In this document: positions 22,690 through 33,944 of the stretch, in pieces
Layout: each line of letters opens with the position of its first letter
Numbering within the stretch: position 1 is the first letter of the stretch
Program-made: the position numbers and the translations under genes
The notes under the pieces: model-generated
Seen by the model: only the letters and a program-made list of their open reading frames with translations
What the model was told of the DNA's origin: nothing
Database searches by the model: none
Source: Clarkia xantiana subsp. parviflora
Lineage: Eukaryota; Streptophyta; Magnoliopsida; Myrtales; Onagraceae
Length of the DNA stretch: 64,000 nt
Assembly: GCA_036873135.1 (NCBI GenBank)
Contig: JAPTYO010000015.1
Coordinates: 369,339-433,338, forward strand
Reading direction: 5' to 3'

Positions 22690-23000
22690 TTAATTGACTT
22701 GAATTAGGTTTAGAAAACATTGTTCGGTTCAGTCGATTTCAATCCGTTTTGGTCCGGTCCGGATTATCCAGTTCGGTCCGGTCTAGTGAATCTGGTTCAG
22801 TCCGGTCCGGAGAATCCGGTTCGGTCTGACAAAAATCTGGTTCGGTTCGGTCCAGTTTTAAATTTAAAATCTGGTTCGGTCCGAACCAGTCCAAGAAAAT
22901 AGGGTTCGATTCGGTTCAACACTCAACACCGGTTCGGTTAGATCCATCTTAATTACCCCGGTCCGACCCGACCCGAATAGGTCGAACCAATTGAGAAAAT
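22690..23000. repeat. Degenerate GGTTCGGTCC-type repeats in K' leader
   Basis: Many near-copies of GGTTCGGTCCGG and its variants (CCGGTTCGGTC, TCTGGTTCAG). A related but more eroded stretch lies inverted at 25670-25880 in K. The + frame at 22720-22902 is a translation of the repeat. Confidence 0.7.
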
Positions 23001-23179
23001 CCAGTTCGATTTTATTTCGTCCTGGTTTAACATATTGGACCGGCCCAATAATTAAAATTTTAAATGTTGGGCCGAAATGTTTACTTGTGGCCCAAGTAGG
23101 GTTTTAAATACATTCAAAATATTAAACTTAGCCTTCAAGTTACATTAACTATATAAAATAATTTCCAATATTAAAATAT

Positions 23180-23289
23180 ATATATATATATATTTCGGCC
23201 ATTAACAAACATATATATATTTATTTCTAAGATTCTATCTTTAAGATTAAATCAATTAACTATATATATATATATATGTAAATTTCGGC

Positions 23290-23342
<53 letters not shown>
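23180..23342. repeat. (TA)n microsatellites in K' leader
   Basis: Three TA tracts, the longest about 50 bp at 23290-23341. A shorter tract lies at the mirrored place in K (25498-25526). Confidence 0.95.
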
Positions 23343-23344
<2 letters not shown>

Positions 23345-23908
23345 TATTGTCAATATCTTTAATAGGAAAACAAATAACTGACAATATATTTTCTCAATCT
23401 TTTAGGTAACTAAATCTATCAATAATATCTTTAACCTTATTTAAATATTTAGATATATTGATGGTGATATATATTTCTATATATTATTGTGAATCTATCC
23501 TAATGTTCCTAATTATAGATATATTTTTACCTTAATTAAAAAATTTAAATATGGTAAACAATATAATTTTATATTATGTGCCGAATTTTACTAGCTTGGT
23601 GACCAAGAAATTGAAAATTTTACCTTGTAATTTTACTCAAAAATTCGGCACAAACAAGAATTAGGAACAGGTGGTCAAATTTTAAAATCAAATTTTAATA
23701 AGATCTATAATCCAACTTTTGATTTTGATAAATATCATAATTTTCTTGAAGATCATGAACATCAAATTTAACCAAGAACATGAAAAATTCTGACCTATCA
23801 TGCAAAACCCTAAAATTAGAAACTTTATAAAAACTTCTTTAAAATTTCGGTCCAAAGTTATAAATTTTCAAGAACACCAATTTATCAAAATCATGAACTC
23901 CTAACAAA

Positions 23909-23921
23909 GGCTCTGATACCA
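23909..23921 (-). promoter_or_regulatory. Primer binding site of element K'
   Basis: TGGTATCAGAGCC on -, one base from the LTR: the standard copia site complementary to initiator-Met tRNA. Confidence 0.88.
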
Positions 23922-23922
23922 C

Positions 23923-24210
23923 TGTTAGATTACGGGGAGTAATCACTACGGAAACACTAAAACATGGTACGTGCATGTAACCAAAATTACGTAGTGGAAA
24001 AGTTACACCTACCTCAACAATTTACCGTAGTCCTAGATCCTTTGCACGAGGGAGTTCTCGATCCACCGGACGGAACCCGTAGAGGTTCTGTGAAAGAAGC
24101 CCTACGTGGTATTAGCTCCACAGCAAAGTCTCGGATCAATTCTTGACACGGGGAGAGATCTTCGGAGAGTTGCTCGAAAGCAATTTGGCACACCCTTGGT
24201 GTAGGTATGG
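23923..24210 (-). repeat. 5' LTR of K', proximal half
   Basis: 288 bp of LTR ending CCCCGTAATCTAACA on -. Interrupted by element K; the other 278 bp are at 32400-32677. Together about 566 bp, the same length as K's LTR (565), and related in sequence. Confidence 0.8.
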
Positions 24211-24775
24211 TGTTAGCATATGGTGACGTGGCGCCGTAATAGGAGCCCGTTAATTAAGGGAATTACCTAAGTTAATTAGGTAATTGTCAATCTGGGCTAA
24301 TTGGGCCAAATCCAATTATTAATTGACAAGGGAGTCCCAAAATGGGCCTCCCCCCTTATTATGCATGGTTCGGCCGAAACCCTAGTACCACATTGGTTGG
24401 AGTTGCCTTTTGGCAACTCCACCCAATACTATATATAGGGGTGACTCCTAAGGGTTTAAAACACACAATTAAGAACAAGGATCTGCATTGAGAAAACTTG
24501 TCACCCTAGTCTAATATTTCGGCACCACAAACATCAAGTCCGAGGATCCATCTCCGTTGAAGAATCGATCAAAGGTCTTGTTGTGGAGCTACATCGCGTG
24601 GGACTTCTTCTAACGAAGAACTTGCACGTGGTTCCGACCGGAGGATCAGAACTCCCTCCACATCGTTCTTGGGCAGGAAAGCTAAAAGGTATGTGTACTA
24701 ATTCCGCTGCGTAGATTAGATTTCTTGCTAGTACACGTTTAGCATTCCGTGGTATTCAGTCCCCGTAATCCAACA
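24211..24775 (+). repeat. 5' LTR of element K
   Basis: 565 bp, TGTTAGCATATGG...GTAATCCAACA. TATA-like TATATATA at 24430-24437. About 3% different from the 3' LTR by eye. Confidence 0.95.
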
Positions 24776-24776
24776 G

Positions 24777-24789
24777 TTGTATCAGAGCC
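24777..24789 (+). promoter_or_regulatory. Primer binding site of element K
   Basis: TTGTATCAGAGCC, one mismatch from the initiator-Met site TGGTATCAGAGCC kept by K'. One base spacer after the LTR. Confidence 0.82.
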
Positions 24790-26880
24790 AGTGTTAGGAG
24801 TTCTTAAATTTTTTGATAAACTGATGTTCTTGAATCTATGAAAAATCCGAAATTTTTAGTTTGATGAACATCAATAAGTGTTCCGAAAATTTCAACATGA
24901 AATCACGTGTTTGATCTTTAAAAACTTAAAATTTTCGAAATTTATGTGTTTTTGAGGATAAAACCGAAAATTTTGTTATGTATTTGAGTTTGATGTTCAT
25001 AATCTTCAAGAACATTATGAGTTTTATCAAGAACACAATTTGGATTCTTGATCAAGGTAGTATTTGATCTTAAAATTTGACAACTTTTCCAACTTTTAGT
25101 GTTTGTGCTGAAAACCCTAGGGGTATTTTAGGTAAAAAATTAATTTTCTTGGTCGCCAAGTTATTAAAATTTCGGCACAAATATTTTAATATATATGTTG
25201 CCATTTTTAAATTTTATTAATGGGTAACTATATATCTACAAGTTGGAAAATATGGATAGGTTTATAATATAATATTTTAATAGATATTAACTATCAATAT
25301 ATATATAGTTAAAGATAGGGTTAATATATATAGATAGATTTAATTACTATATAAGATTAAGAAAATATATTGTCTACATATTTTAATCCCTAAAAGATAT
25401 ATTTGACAATATTTTATATATATAACCGGCCAAAATATATATTAATATATATATTTATATTGTTTATTGATTTACATCTTAAAGATAGAATCTTGACAAT
25501 ATATATATATATATATATATATATAGATGTGTGTGCTGGATTCTATATTTATATAAGCATAATTGGAAATTATTTTTAAATAATTATTATTTTTTGAAGG
25601 CTAAGTTGAGTTGTTAGTGGACATTAAAACACTACTTAGCCCACAATAATGATTCGGCCGAACCCTAGAGTTTAAGGGCCGGTCCAATTGTTAAACCACA
25701 GGTTAAACAAATCCGGGTTTTCTTAATCGGGTCGGGTCGGACCATAGTAACTAAATTGAACCTAGCCTAACCGGTTTTGAGTGATAAACCGAACCAATCA
25801 CTTATTTTATTGAACCGTTTCGGACTAAACCATAATTTTTAAAATCAGACCGAGTTGAACCGGATTTTAAAATTTGGACCGAACCACTTTAAAATTTTCG
25901 GAAATTTTAAAATTTTCAATAAAATAGGATTTCAAATTTTAAATCCAAAATTTTTTCGAACTTTAAAATTAGTCTAAACAGTGCTCTTAGGGTTTGTGTT
26001 TTAATACACGGTTTCAGTCAAAACCCTAATGCCCGGTTTCGATTATGGGGATGGATCTCGGACTTGCATGTTTTTGGAACTGGATTAAATTAGTGGGCTT
26101 ATTTGCAATTGTTTACTTTATGCATCATATATTTTGATATAATTAGAACTGTCGTCTTGACTTAGTCAAGCTAGCTGGATATTATATTGCGAGCATTGAG
26201 CTCTGGGATTTAAATATATGGTTTGCGCAATAGGATAGACATGCTATGCAGATTGAAAGTGCCTAGAATCCATATCTAGAAATTCGCATGATTGATTGTA
26301 AGCATGAGCTGCAAAACAGCCCTTAATATTTTCAAAACGTTTATAAAACCGAAAATTCAGTCGCCAATTATGCATGATGTGTGCGGATATTGCATGTTTT
26401 GACGCGTATGCTAGGATGTTCACAATAGAACGCATGTGATAATTTACTTTACGTAGAATTATGTATGCTAGGAACATTAGACGCATGACGCGTAAGCATG
26501 TTTTGTTCGATGTTTATGGCATGATATGATGATTTGCTAAGTGTAGTAGAATTATAAATTTGCATGCGTAAATTATCGGATTATTTTACAAAATCATAAG
26601 GGCCTTGGGAAAGCCAAGACCGGGTATGCTTATTTGAAAATTCCTGTTCCGGTAATTTGCAATAGAATAACCGTTTTCAAAAGACTGATCTATTGGATTG
26701 AACACGACAGTAGTGTGAACTCTTTCACAGATCCCCCTTCCCTCGGTTTACTGACGGTCGGTTTGGTTTAGTGACTGAAGGATCACTATTTGTCGTATTC
26801 CATCTTAATAGATAATCCGATGTTTGCAATTCTGTCAAAATGTTGTTGTCTTTCTGAATTTGCATAATTATCAATGTACT
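24790..26880 (+). other. Leader of element K
   Basis: Long AT-rich untranslated leader, inverted match to 21345-23908. It includes TA tracts at 25498-25526 and eroded CGGTTC repeats at 25670-25880. No gene supported; the - frame at 26244-26486 is chance. Confidence 0.6.
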
Positions 26881-26885
26881 AGTTT

Positions 26886-28290
26886 TCATGGCTAAGTCGG
26901 TGCGCTTCTATGAACCTTGCAATCTTAATGGTATAAATTATGATGAACATAAGAAATATGTATAGGACTTCTCTCTGCTACGATTCCGAAAAGCAGAAAG
27001 GACAATTACGAATGAATACGGTAGTTCGTATGATTTTGACAATGAGAAATGAACGTGATAGTTTGTTTCCTAAATATTGAAGTAGATTATTTGATGATCT
27101 AAATGCGTATGTGGTGATACATCCAACCTTGAATAAAAGGGGTTGAAGAAGACTTCAAATTGCAACCAGACAATGTCAAAGCTTCGTATCCCTTTGCATC
27201 TGCCTCGGTAGAAGCAAGGATGTTAAAGCTAGAAATGTTTCGGTTGAATGTGATGATCTTTTCTTTTCATGGATGCTGGCGTAATAGCCACTCGAGACCT
27301 TCGCAATAAAAGGGCCAACATGAAAAGACGTTTATGGTTGCCTTACATTGACAAGATTCAATAACCTTGAGACTAGTCAAGTAAGGTAACCACGGCAGTG
27401 AAGCGAAAACCTTCTCAGCTCACGACAATAGATCGAATGAAGTCAATTGTGATCCATATATCATGGAGGGAACTTGACCGTAAAAAGTTTTTAGAACGAT
27501 TATCTGGTGGGTTAAACCCCGTTGATAAAGTGCGTCTCAAACACGCCTCATATGTCATGTATGTAAAGCAGTAAACATTTTTACTTGAACACAAATCATT
27601 TGATGTGATTCACTAGTGAATTTAATCATATGTGATGTTCAACATGACTTAATGTTCTCGACTATCTCTGCGGTAAACATGGATAAAATATGTGACCTTC
27701 AGATCAAGAATCCTACCATTGTCATTTATCGTTTGTTGTTCGTCAGAATTACTAAACGAAACGATTCACATACTCTGTCATCTCAGTTAGATAAAACTGA
27801 ACTGAATAAATCCATCGATCGCATAGTTCTAAAAGGGCAAACCGACTTAACTCCTTATGCTTGTTAGTACTCCATTAAATGATATATTCCAAAATAATGT
27901 GTATGTAAAACTTATTAAATTGATTTAAATTTGGAAACGAAATCATTTAAACCACGGGATAAACTGTTTTTAGGAACCACGCGCGCGTGTACCTCGAAAG
28001 ACGGAACACATCGTTTCAAAGTACGAATTTAATAATGAAGTGTTTTAATAAATGAATGCTGAGTTTTCGTTTGTAATTCTTTGGAAATAACTCAATGATG
28101 ACTACTGTGGTTAGAGGTATGCTTCAAAGCTACTACAATCTAGTAAGAACATCAACTACGACATTAAAGCGAACGCTTAACATAGCCCTTGAGATGAATA
28201 AGTCTCTGGGTGGGTTAAATAAACGAAAAGAAGTAGTCGTTAAAACGACTCTCCCACCATTAGCCTTGAACGAAGAGTTTGTCTAAAAGC
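26886..28290 (+). pseudogene. gag remnant of element K
   Basis: An ATG at about 26888 opens a frame reading MAKSVRFYEPCNLNGINYDE, which has the LNG.NY..W..Y spacing of copia gag N-termini, but it stops after about 27 codons. Scattered frames follow (27616-27867, 28095-28286) with no clear motif. Treat as a decayed gag; the far end is uncertain. Confidence 0.45.
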
Positions 28291-29260
28291 ATTCATTAAA
28301 CACTTCAAGAAACATAGTTCAGAATTACATAATGTTAGCGTTGCACATTAATTGTTCCTGCGGGATGAGATTAATTTAACTCACATTAATGTAAAACACT
28401 ATGTTCTGACAAAATCGGTCAACACGTTACCATAAAAGCTAATGAATGATTCGGGTAAAACCTTATCACAAAGACGCATTAATTTGCGCATTAAAACGAG
28501 TATTTATTAAGAGTATGCACTACTCTCGGAGAATACGAGTTTTAAAATTAGCTTGAAACAATGGTTTCGTGGTCAAACATGGCACATTATAAAGGTTTGA
28601 GGATGTATTTCTGACTCTTTGCAGAACGAAACAAGCTAGTACTGATTGAGTTAACAGATGATTGATGAAGATTCTCAAGTCCCACTTACATCGAGTGGGA
28701 GAATTGATATAGCATAAGTGATTGATTTGGTAAATGATGATGGAAACGTCTTCATAATAAATCCAGTGAGAGGGCTCACTCCCCCTCACACATAATCATC
28801 ACTAAATTTCAAAATGCGAATCAAGTCGGACCTGATAATCATGATAATGAACTATTTCAACTACCCATTTTTCCTAGTGGGAGTGGAATAACCAACTTGG
28901 TTCCAGATCCTAGTGATCGAGGAATACATCTCGGAGGTAAAAATCTGAGATCGAGAGGATATTCCAAGTAAGTTCAACCACCACCATTGTTCCAGTGGGA
29001 GTAATGCCCCGATAAGAAGCATTATTCCGAGTGGGAGTAACGGTCAGACTAAAACATGGGATTAACGTGCCTAGACATACTCAAAGGCAACGAACTTCTC
29101 TCCAGAAGCGTCCCATCAAATAAGATGTGTTACACATCTTGGTATTCGTTCTTGAACCAGTAACGGTTCATCAAGCAATGGAAGGACCTCAAAACGAGGG
29201 AAAGGAGGAAAACAATGGAGGATAAAACTGCCTAAATAAGAACTAATTCAGTTTTAGTCT
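28291..29260. other. Decayed gag-pol interior of element K
   Basis: Expected to hold protease and integrase. I found no DSGA, SDNG or HHCC motifs and only short frames. AGTGGGAGAA words recur (28690, 28870, 29000), suggesting small internal duplications. Confidence 0.45.
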
Positions 29261-29264
29261 TTAG

Positions 29265-29650
29265 TTGATTTATCTATTAACCACAGAACTAGAAAGTGAA
29301 ATCTTAGAATTCACTTCTGGTGGAAATTTCAAGTGGTGCAAAACTCGAATAATTGCGAAAGGATATACCCAAATTCACGGAGTGAACTTTGATAAAGACG
29401 GACTCACCGACTATGCGTTACACCAAAGTCAGGGCCGTCCTTGCCCATGACTGCAAGTCTCGAACTCGAGCATGCATCAAATGGACATTAAGACCAAATC
29501 TCTCCAAGTAAAATTGGAGAAAGAGATCTATATGGAGAAGCCAGAGAGTTTCATTACTCCTGGCAAAGAACCCAAAGTTTTCAAACTCCAAAGATCTATA
29601 TACGGTCTTAAACAATCGTCTCGGCAATGGTATCGCAGATTCCACTAGGA
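29265..29650 (+). pseudogene. Reverse transcriptase N-terminal remnant of element K
   Basis: Pieces of copia RT in more than one frame: FKWCKTRIIAKGYTQIHGV (equivalent to YKARLVAKGFTQ.) at 29320-29390, then EKEIYMEKPESF and SIYGLKQSSRQWYRRF up to 29645. Stops and frame changes separate them. Confidence 0.75.
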
Positions 29651-29655
29651 AATCG

Positions 29656-30018
29656 TTGGAAACGGATCACAAGGATCCCTGCGTATACACAAAGACCTCC
29701 GGGTCTAAGTATATCATCATAACACTATACGTGGATGACATACTCATTGCTGCGAACGATATGAGTTTCATGAATAAATCAAAGTCCTGGTTAGCATCAA
29801 CATTCGAGATGAAAGACATGGGAGAGGCTACGTACATCTTTGGCATCAAAATTGCCCGAGATCGTGCCGCCCGGAGATTATGTCTATCTCCGGAATCATA
29901 TATCAACAAACTTGTTAAAAGATTCAGAATGCTGGATGCTAAACCCGTGGATACGCCGGTTGTGTTCGGGTATCGAAGCGTGATGGCCCGAAAAACCAGC
30001 ACGAGCATGAACAGATGA
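29656..30018 (+). pseudogene. Reverse transcriptase catalytic part of element K
   Basis: 120-codon fragment. It has the catalytic box TLYVDDILIA (YVDD at about residues 25-28), then FEMKDMGEATYIFGIKI and LCLSPESYINKLVKRF, the copia RT palm and thumb landmarks, ending at PVDTPV. It leads into the RNase H frame at 30015 through a frame change. The YVDD residues are intact, but no full RT frame exists. Confidence 0.88.
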
Positions 30019-30659
30019 AGAATGCAGAGTATATGAGCATGGTAGAGAGTCTAATGTACGCCATGCTCTGTACTCGGCCAGACATCTGTTACGCTGTGGG
30101 CCTCGTAGCTAGATTCAAATCAGATCCTAGTTATCAACATCTAAAGGCCGTAAAACGAATTATCAGATATCTGAAAGGTACTGCCGACTGCGTTCTGTGC
30201 TATCAGGGCAATCAACTCGAATTGACCAGTTATTGTGACGCCGACCACGATGGCGATCTTGATGATCGTAAGTCCACCACAGGAGGAGTTTTCCTCCTTG
30301 CTAATGCTGCCATATCATGGGTAAGCAAGAAGCAATCGTGTTTCGCGCTTTCCACTATGGAATCAGAATTCGTTGCCCTCTCCAAAAACACACAAGAAGC
30401 GGTCATGCTGAAAATGCTTCCTACTGCATTAATTGTCACTGACAAGAAGAGTAAACCTGTGAAGATGTACTCCGACAGTCAGGCGGCCATTGCGGCAGTT
30501 AAGAATCCACAGTACCATAGTAGGACAAAGCACATTGATGTGAAATACAATTATGCTAAATCTGTTCTGGAAGATAACATAATCACTTTAGAATACTTGC
30601 CTACATACAATATGGTCGCAGACACTTTAATTAAGCCGTTACGTAGGGAGATTTTTTAA
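30015..30659 (+). pseudogene. RNase H part of element K pol
   Basis: 214-codon frame. It begins YMSMVESLMYAMLCTRPDI, then the RNase H signatures SYCDADHDGDLDDRKSTTGG, KKQSCFALSTMESEFVAL, MYSDSQAAIAA and RTKHIDVKY, ending ADTLIKPLRREIF, the normal C-terminus of copia pol. This is the best preserved part of the element. It has no start of its own and would be made only as part of a polyprotein. Confidence 0.88.
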
Positions 30660-31829
30660 AAGCACGTAAAACTGCTTGGATTACGTAGGGCTTAAACTGT
30701 GTGGCTTGTAAAAGTGATAACATTTTGACATTTGAAATTATGTTTCAATTGAATAAAAGAATTGAAAATTGAGTTTATGATTTATCGACGTCATGATGGT
30801 TAACAACATCGGATTTTAAGGTCTATAAACTAAGTCGTAAGAAGAAGTAAAATTCTTCCACCAAAATTATGTCGAATGTGAACCTTGCCTCGTCACACAG
30901 ACACTGTCATCTTGTAAGGAGAGAGGGACCTCTACCATAACAAGATTGGCTAAGAATCAGAGGGTAAACCTGATTAAACAAAACGATAATATTGTCACGC
31001 TTAACAGCATGACTTAATCTTTGTTTTATAAATCGCCGAGTTGGACTTTGTCCATTACTATATATCAGATTCAAGGCCAGATGAGAGATTCTGCGATAGT
31101 ATTATTGACATATCCCATCCCTGGCTTTACCAGGTGTGCTATCGACGCATGCTTCATACTGCGCGTGCCACGTTCGACCACGGGGTCATGCTTGGTTGTG
31201 CTAGCTAGAATCCTTGTGATTCAAAGGGCGCATACTTCTTCACCTTGAGCGTGTGATTGATCCCAGTTGTCTTATGAAGAGGCATCCAAAGTATCCTCAC
31301 GGACTCAGAACTTATACCTAAGGTCTGGCTAAATGCTCGCTTCCCGGCGTACGAGCGTAGTGCCAAAGAAAACAACCAAGTGACCACGTCTTGGAAACCG
31401 GTTGAGTCAGACTAAGGGTATAAGCGATAGGGATGGTCAAGTTCACCTTTATGTCACCGACTCTTGTGTTCACTAGGTGGCCGCCAACCGGATATTAGTT
31501 GAAGGTTGTGAACACTTGTACGGATGCCCTCGAGAAGTATTCCTTTGTGGAAAACTGAGCAATTGGAGAATTAAGAGTTGGCCAAGGATACAATGCGGTA
31601 CATAGTTTTATTTCAAACAGGTTTGGTTCATGAAAGGTAATCAACGTTCTGCGGGCGCTACAATACTCCTAACAGATGAGAAGCACGATGCCCGTCGTAT
31701 CCGCCGGTCGCACGGCAAGCCTCGTATGAACTATTCGGAGATGGAGACGAAGACTGAAGACTGAGATGTTGATACTATTGCGTAACTGTATAGATTAACG
31801 AGCACCCTCCCATTCCGGCGAGTTGGAGC
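30660..31829 (+). other. 3' untranslated region of element K
   Basis: About 1.17 kb with no supported gene. The + frame at 31021-31248 lacks a recognisable domain. Confidence 0.55.
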
Positions 31830-32394
31830 TGTTAGCATATGGTGACGTGGCGCCGTAATAAGAGCCCGTTAATTAAGGAAATTACCTAAGTTAATTAGGT
31901 AATTGTCTATCTGGGCTAATTGGGCCAAATCCAATTAGTAATTGACAAGGGAGGCCCAAAATGGGCCTCCCCCCTTATTATGCATGGTTCGGCCGAAACC
32001 CTAGTACCACATTGGTTGGAGTTGCCTTTTGGCAACTCCACCCAATACTATATATAGGGGTGACTACTAAGGGTTTAAAACACACAATTAAGAACAAGGA
32101 TCTCCATTGAGAAAACTTGTCACCCTAGTCTAATATTTCGGCACCACCAACATCAAGTCCGAGGTTCCATCTCCGTTGAAGAATCGATTAGAGGTCTTGT
32201 TGTGGAGCTACATCGCGTGGGACTTCTTCTAATGAAGAACTTGCACGTGGTTCCGACCGGAGGATCAGAACTCCCTCCACATTGTTCTTGGGCAGGAAAG
32301 CTAAAAGGTATGTGTACTAATTCCGCTTCTTAGATTAGATTTCTTGCTAGTACACGTTTAGCATTCCGTAGTATTACGTCCCCGTAATCCAACA
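31830..32394 (+). repeat. 3' LTR of element K
   Basis: 565 bp, same ends as the 5' LTR, TATATATA at 32049-32056. Followed by the target duplication tatgg. Confidence 0.95.
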
Positions 32395-32677
32395 TATGGT
32401 TCGGCCGAAACTTGTGGTGTGGGAGGAGGGTTTTCTCTCTAAAATACTGCTGTGAGGGAATTATGATTAACCCTAAATATTCCCTAACACCTCTTATTTA
32501 TAGGAGGAGTAAAGTGGACAAAAGTCCACTTTACCCCACTATAATATTTCGGCCGGCCTATGTAGTAGGGATTTGGGTCTGGCCCAATTACCCTAATGAG
32601 ACATTTACCCAATTTCATTAGGTAAACTATACATATTATGGGCTACCAATTACGGCGCTTATCACCATATGCTTACA
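32395..32677 (-). repeat. 5' LTR of K', distal half
   Basis: Begins (on -) TGTAAGCATATGGTGATAAGCG and continues to the K insertion site. It includes a TTATTTATAGG box on + near 32495 (TATAAATAA on -). The first five bases repeat the target duplication of K. Confidence 0.8.
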
Positions 32678-32943
32678 GGGAATATCTGAACAAACACGTT
32701 CAGTGAAGGATATCTGAAGAAGTTCCACGTTTGAAATTCCACAACTAAGGCAAAATAAATGACTACTTGAAAATAGAGTGCAAATCAAGCTTTTGCGTTG
32801 TTCATTCTACTAAAAGAAGATCCCAAAGTTCCAAGTCATATAATGTTGGAAGAGACTATTCAAATAAACGTTTCCTGAATGCTAACACACTAAAGAGCTA
32901 GTCCAACAAAAACGCTTTACATGGGAACAACAACAAGTAAAGG

Positions 32944-33500
32944 TCACTTTCGACGCCCCCAGGAGCGTATCTTGCGAACACTTTTGACGCTCCCAAGAGC
33001 GTATCTTGCGAACACTTTTGACACCCCCAAGAGCGTATCTTGCGATCACTTTCGACGCCCCAAAGAGCGTATCTTGCGAACACTTTTGACGCCCCCAAGA
33101 GCGTATCTTCCGAACACTTTCGACGCCCCAAGGAGCGTATCTTGCGAACACTTTCGACGCCCCCAAGAGTGTATCTTGCTAACACTTTCGACGCCCCCAA
33201 TAGCGTATCTTGCGATCACTTTCGACAACCCCATGAGCGTATCTTGCAAACAATTTCGACGCCCTCAATAGTGTAACTTGCGATCACTTTCGACGCCCAC
33301 AAGAGCGTATCTTACCATCACTTTCGACGCCCCCAAAAGCGTATCTTGCGATCACACGATCATTTTCAATGCCTACAAGAGAGTATCTTGCAAACAGTTT
33401 TAAAACGTACCAAGGAGTATATCCTGCGCACAGACTCGACGTCCCTAGGTTCGTTTTCTAGGAAAAATTTACAACATCCACAAGAGCATATCTTGAGAGA
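32944..33500. repeat. 34-bp tandem repeat of element H with the shared satellite core
   Basis: About twelve copies of CGACGCCCCCAAGAGCGTATC plus a 13-base spacer (TTGCGAACACTTT type), then decaying copies to 33500. The core is the reverse complement of the one in G (11100-11600) and at the end of F's array. Frames on both strands (32882-33276) only reflect the repeat. Confidence 0.95.
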
Positions 33501-33940
33501 ACCCTATTTTATACGAGTAAGGTTCTATGATATTTACAAGAATAACTATGATGCCAACACAGGTACGACGAAATGAAGAATGACAATAGTGATACTCTAA
33601 CAAAAAATTATCTACAAGGATCAAACTTGTGATAGAATGATCAAAAATACATGATGGACAGGCATGCCATTCTACAACAACAAGCATAAGAAAGGATGCA
33701 ATCTCTCAAGCAAAGATAACATGGAAAAACAACCATGACTACAAAGGTACTGAAACATAACAAGTCATAAAGATATTCATACTAAGTAATCAATGCGGGT
33801 ACGATATGAGATAGAAAAGCTACGACATATACGTCCAGTGGAAAACCACAAACAAACAAGTTTGAAAACATAAAAGTCATCCCAACTAAATGCAAGGAAC
33901 AACACCAAATGCGACCACTCCAGTGGGAGAAGAAGACTGC
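33501..33940. other. Noncoding spacer of element H
   Basis: Between the 34-bp array and the 3' end of the antisense gene. Nothing recognisable. Confidence 0.5.
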
Positions 33941-33944
33941 TCCC

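Larger units (their letters stand above)
21345..24210 (-). mobile_element. Element K' (main part): 3'-truncated Ty1/copia element
   Basis: Read on -, this is the 5' end of a copia element: half an LTR (24210-23923), a primer site, then leader and gag start. It matches 24776-27290 of element K in inverted orientation. Homology stops at about 21345, within the gag region, so everything 3' is missing. The rest of its LTR lies at 32400-32677 because K inserted into it. No open coding frame of length remains. Confidence 0.75.
24211..32394 (+). mobile_element. Element K: full-length, degenerate Ty1/copia element
   Basis: 8184 bp with duplications tatgg at 24206-24210 and 32395-32399, two 565-bp LTRs differing at roughly 17 positions, and a primer site at 24777. 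Coding sequence is heavily eroded: traces of gag near 26890-27060, RT fragments at 29265-29640, a clearer RT C-terminus at 29656-30018 and RNase H at 30015-30659. A noncoding stretch of about 1.17 kb precedes the 3' LTR. Confidence 0.92.

Noticed and set aside
23180..23342. TA-rich tract as a replication origin or matrix attachment site.
   Set aside because: Simple TA microsatellite with no further support.
32882..33276. Several frames of 70-116 codons on both strands.
   Set aside because: Translations of the 34-bp satellite of element H.
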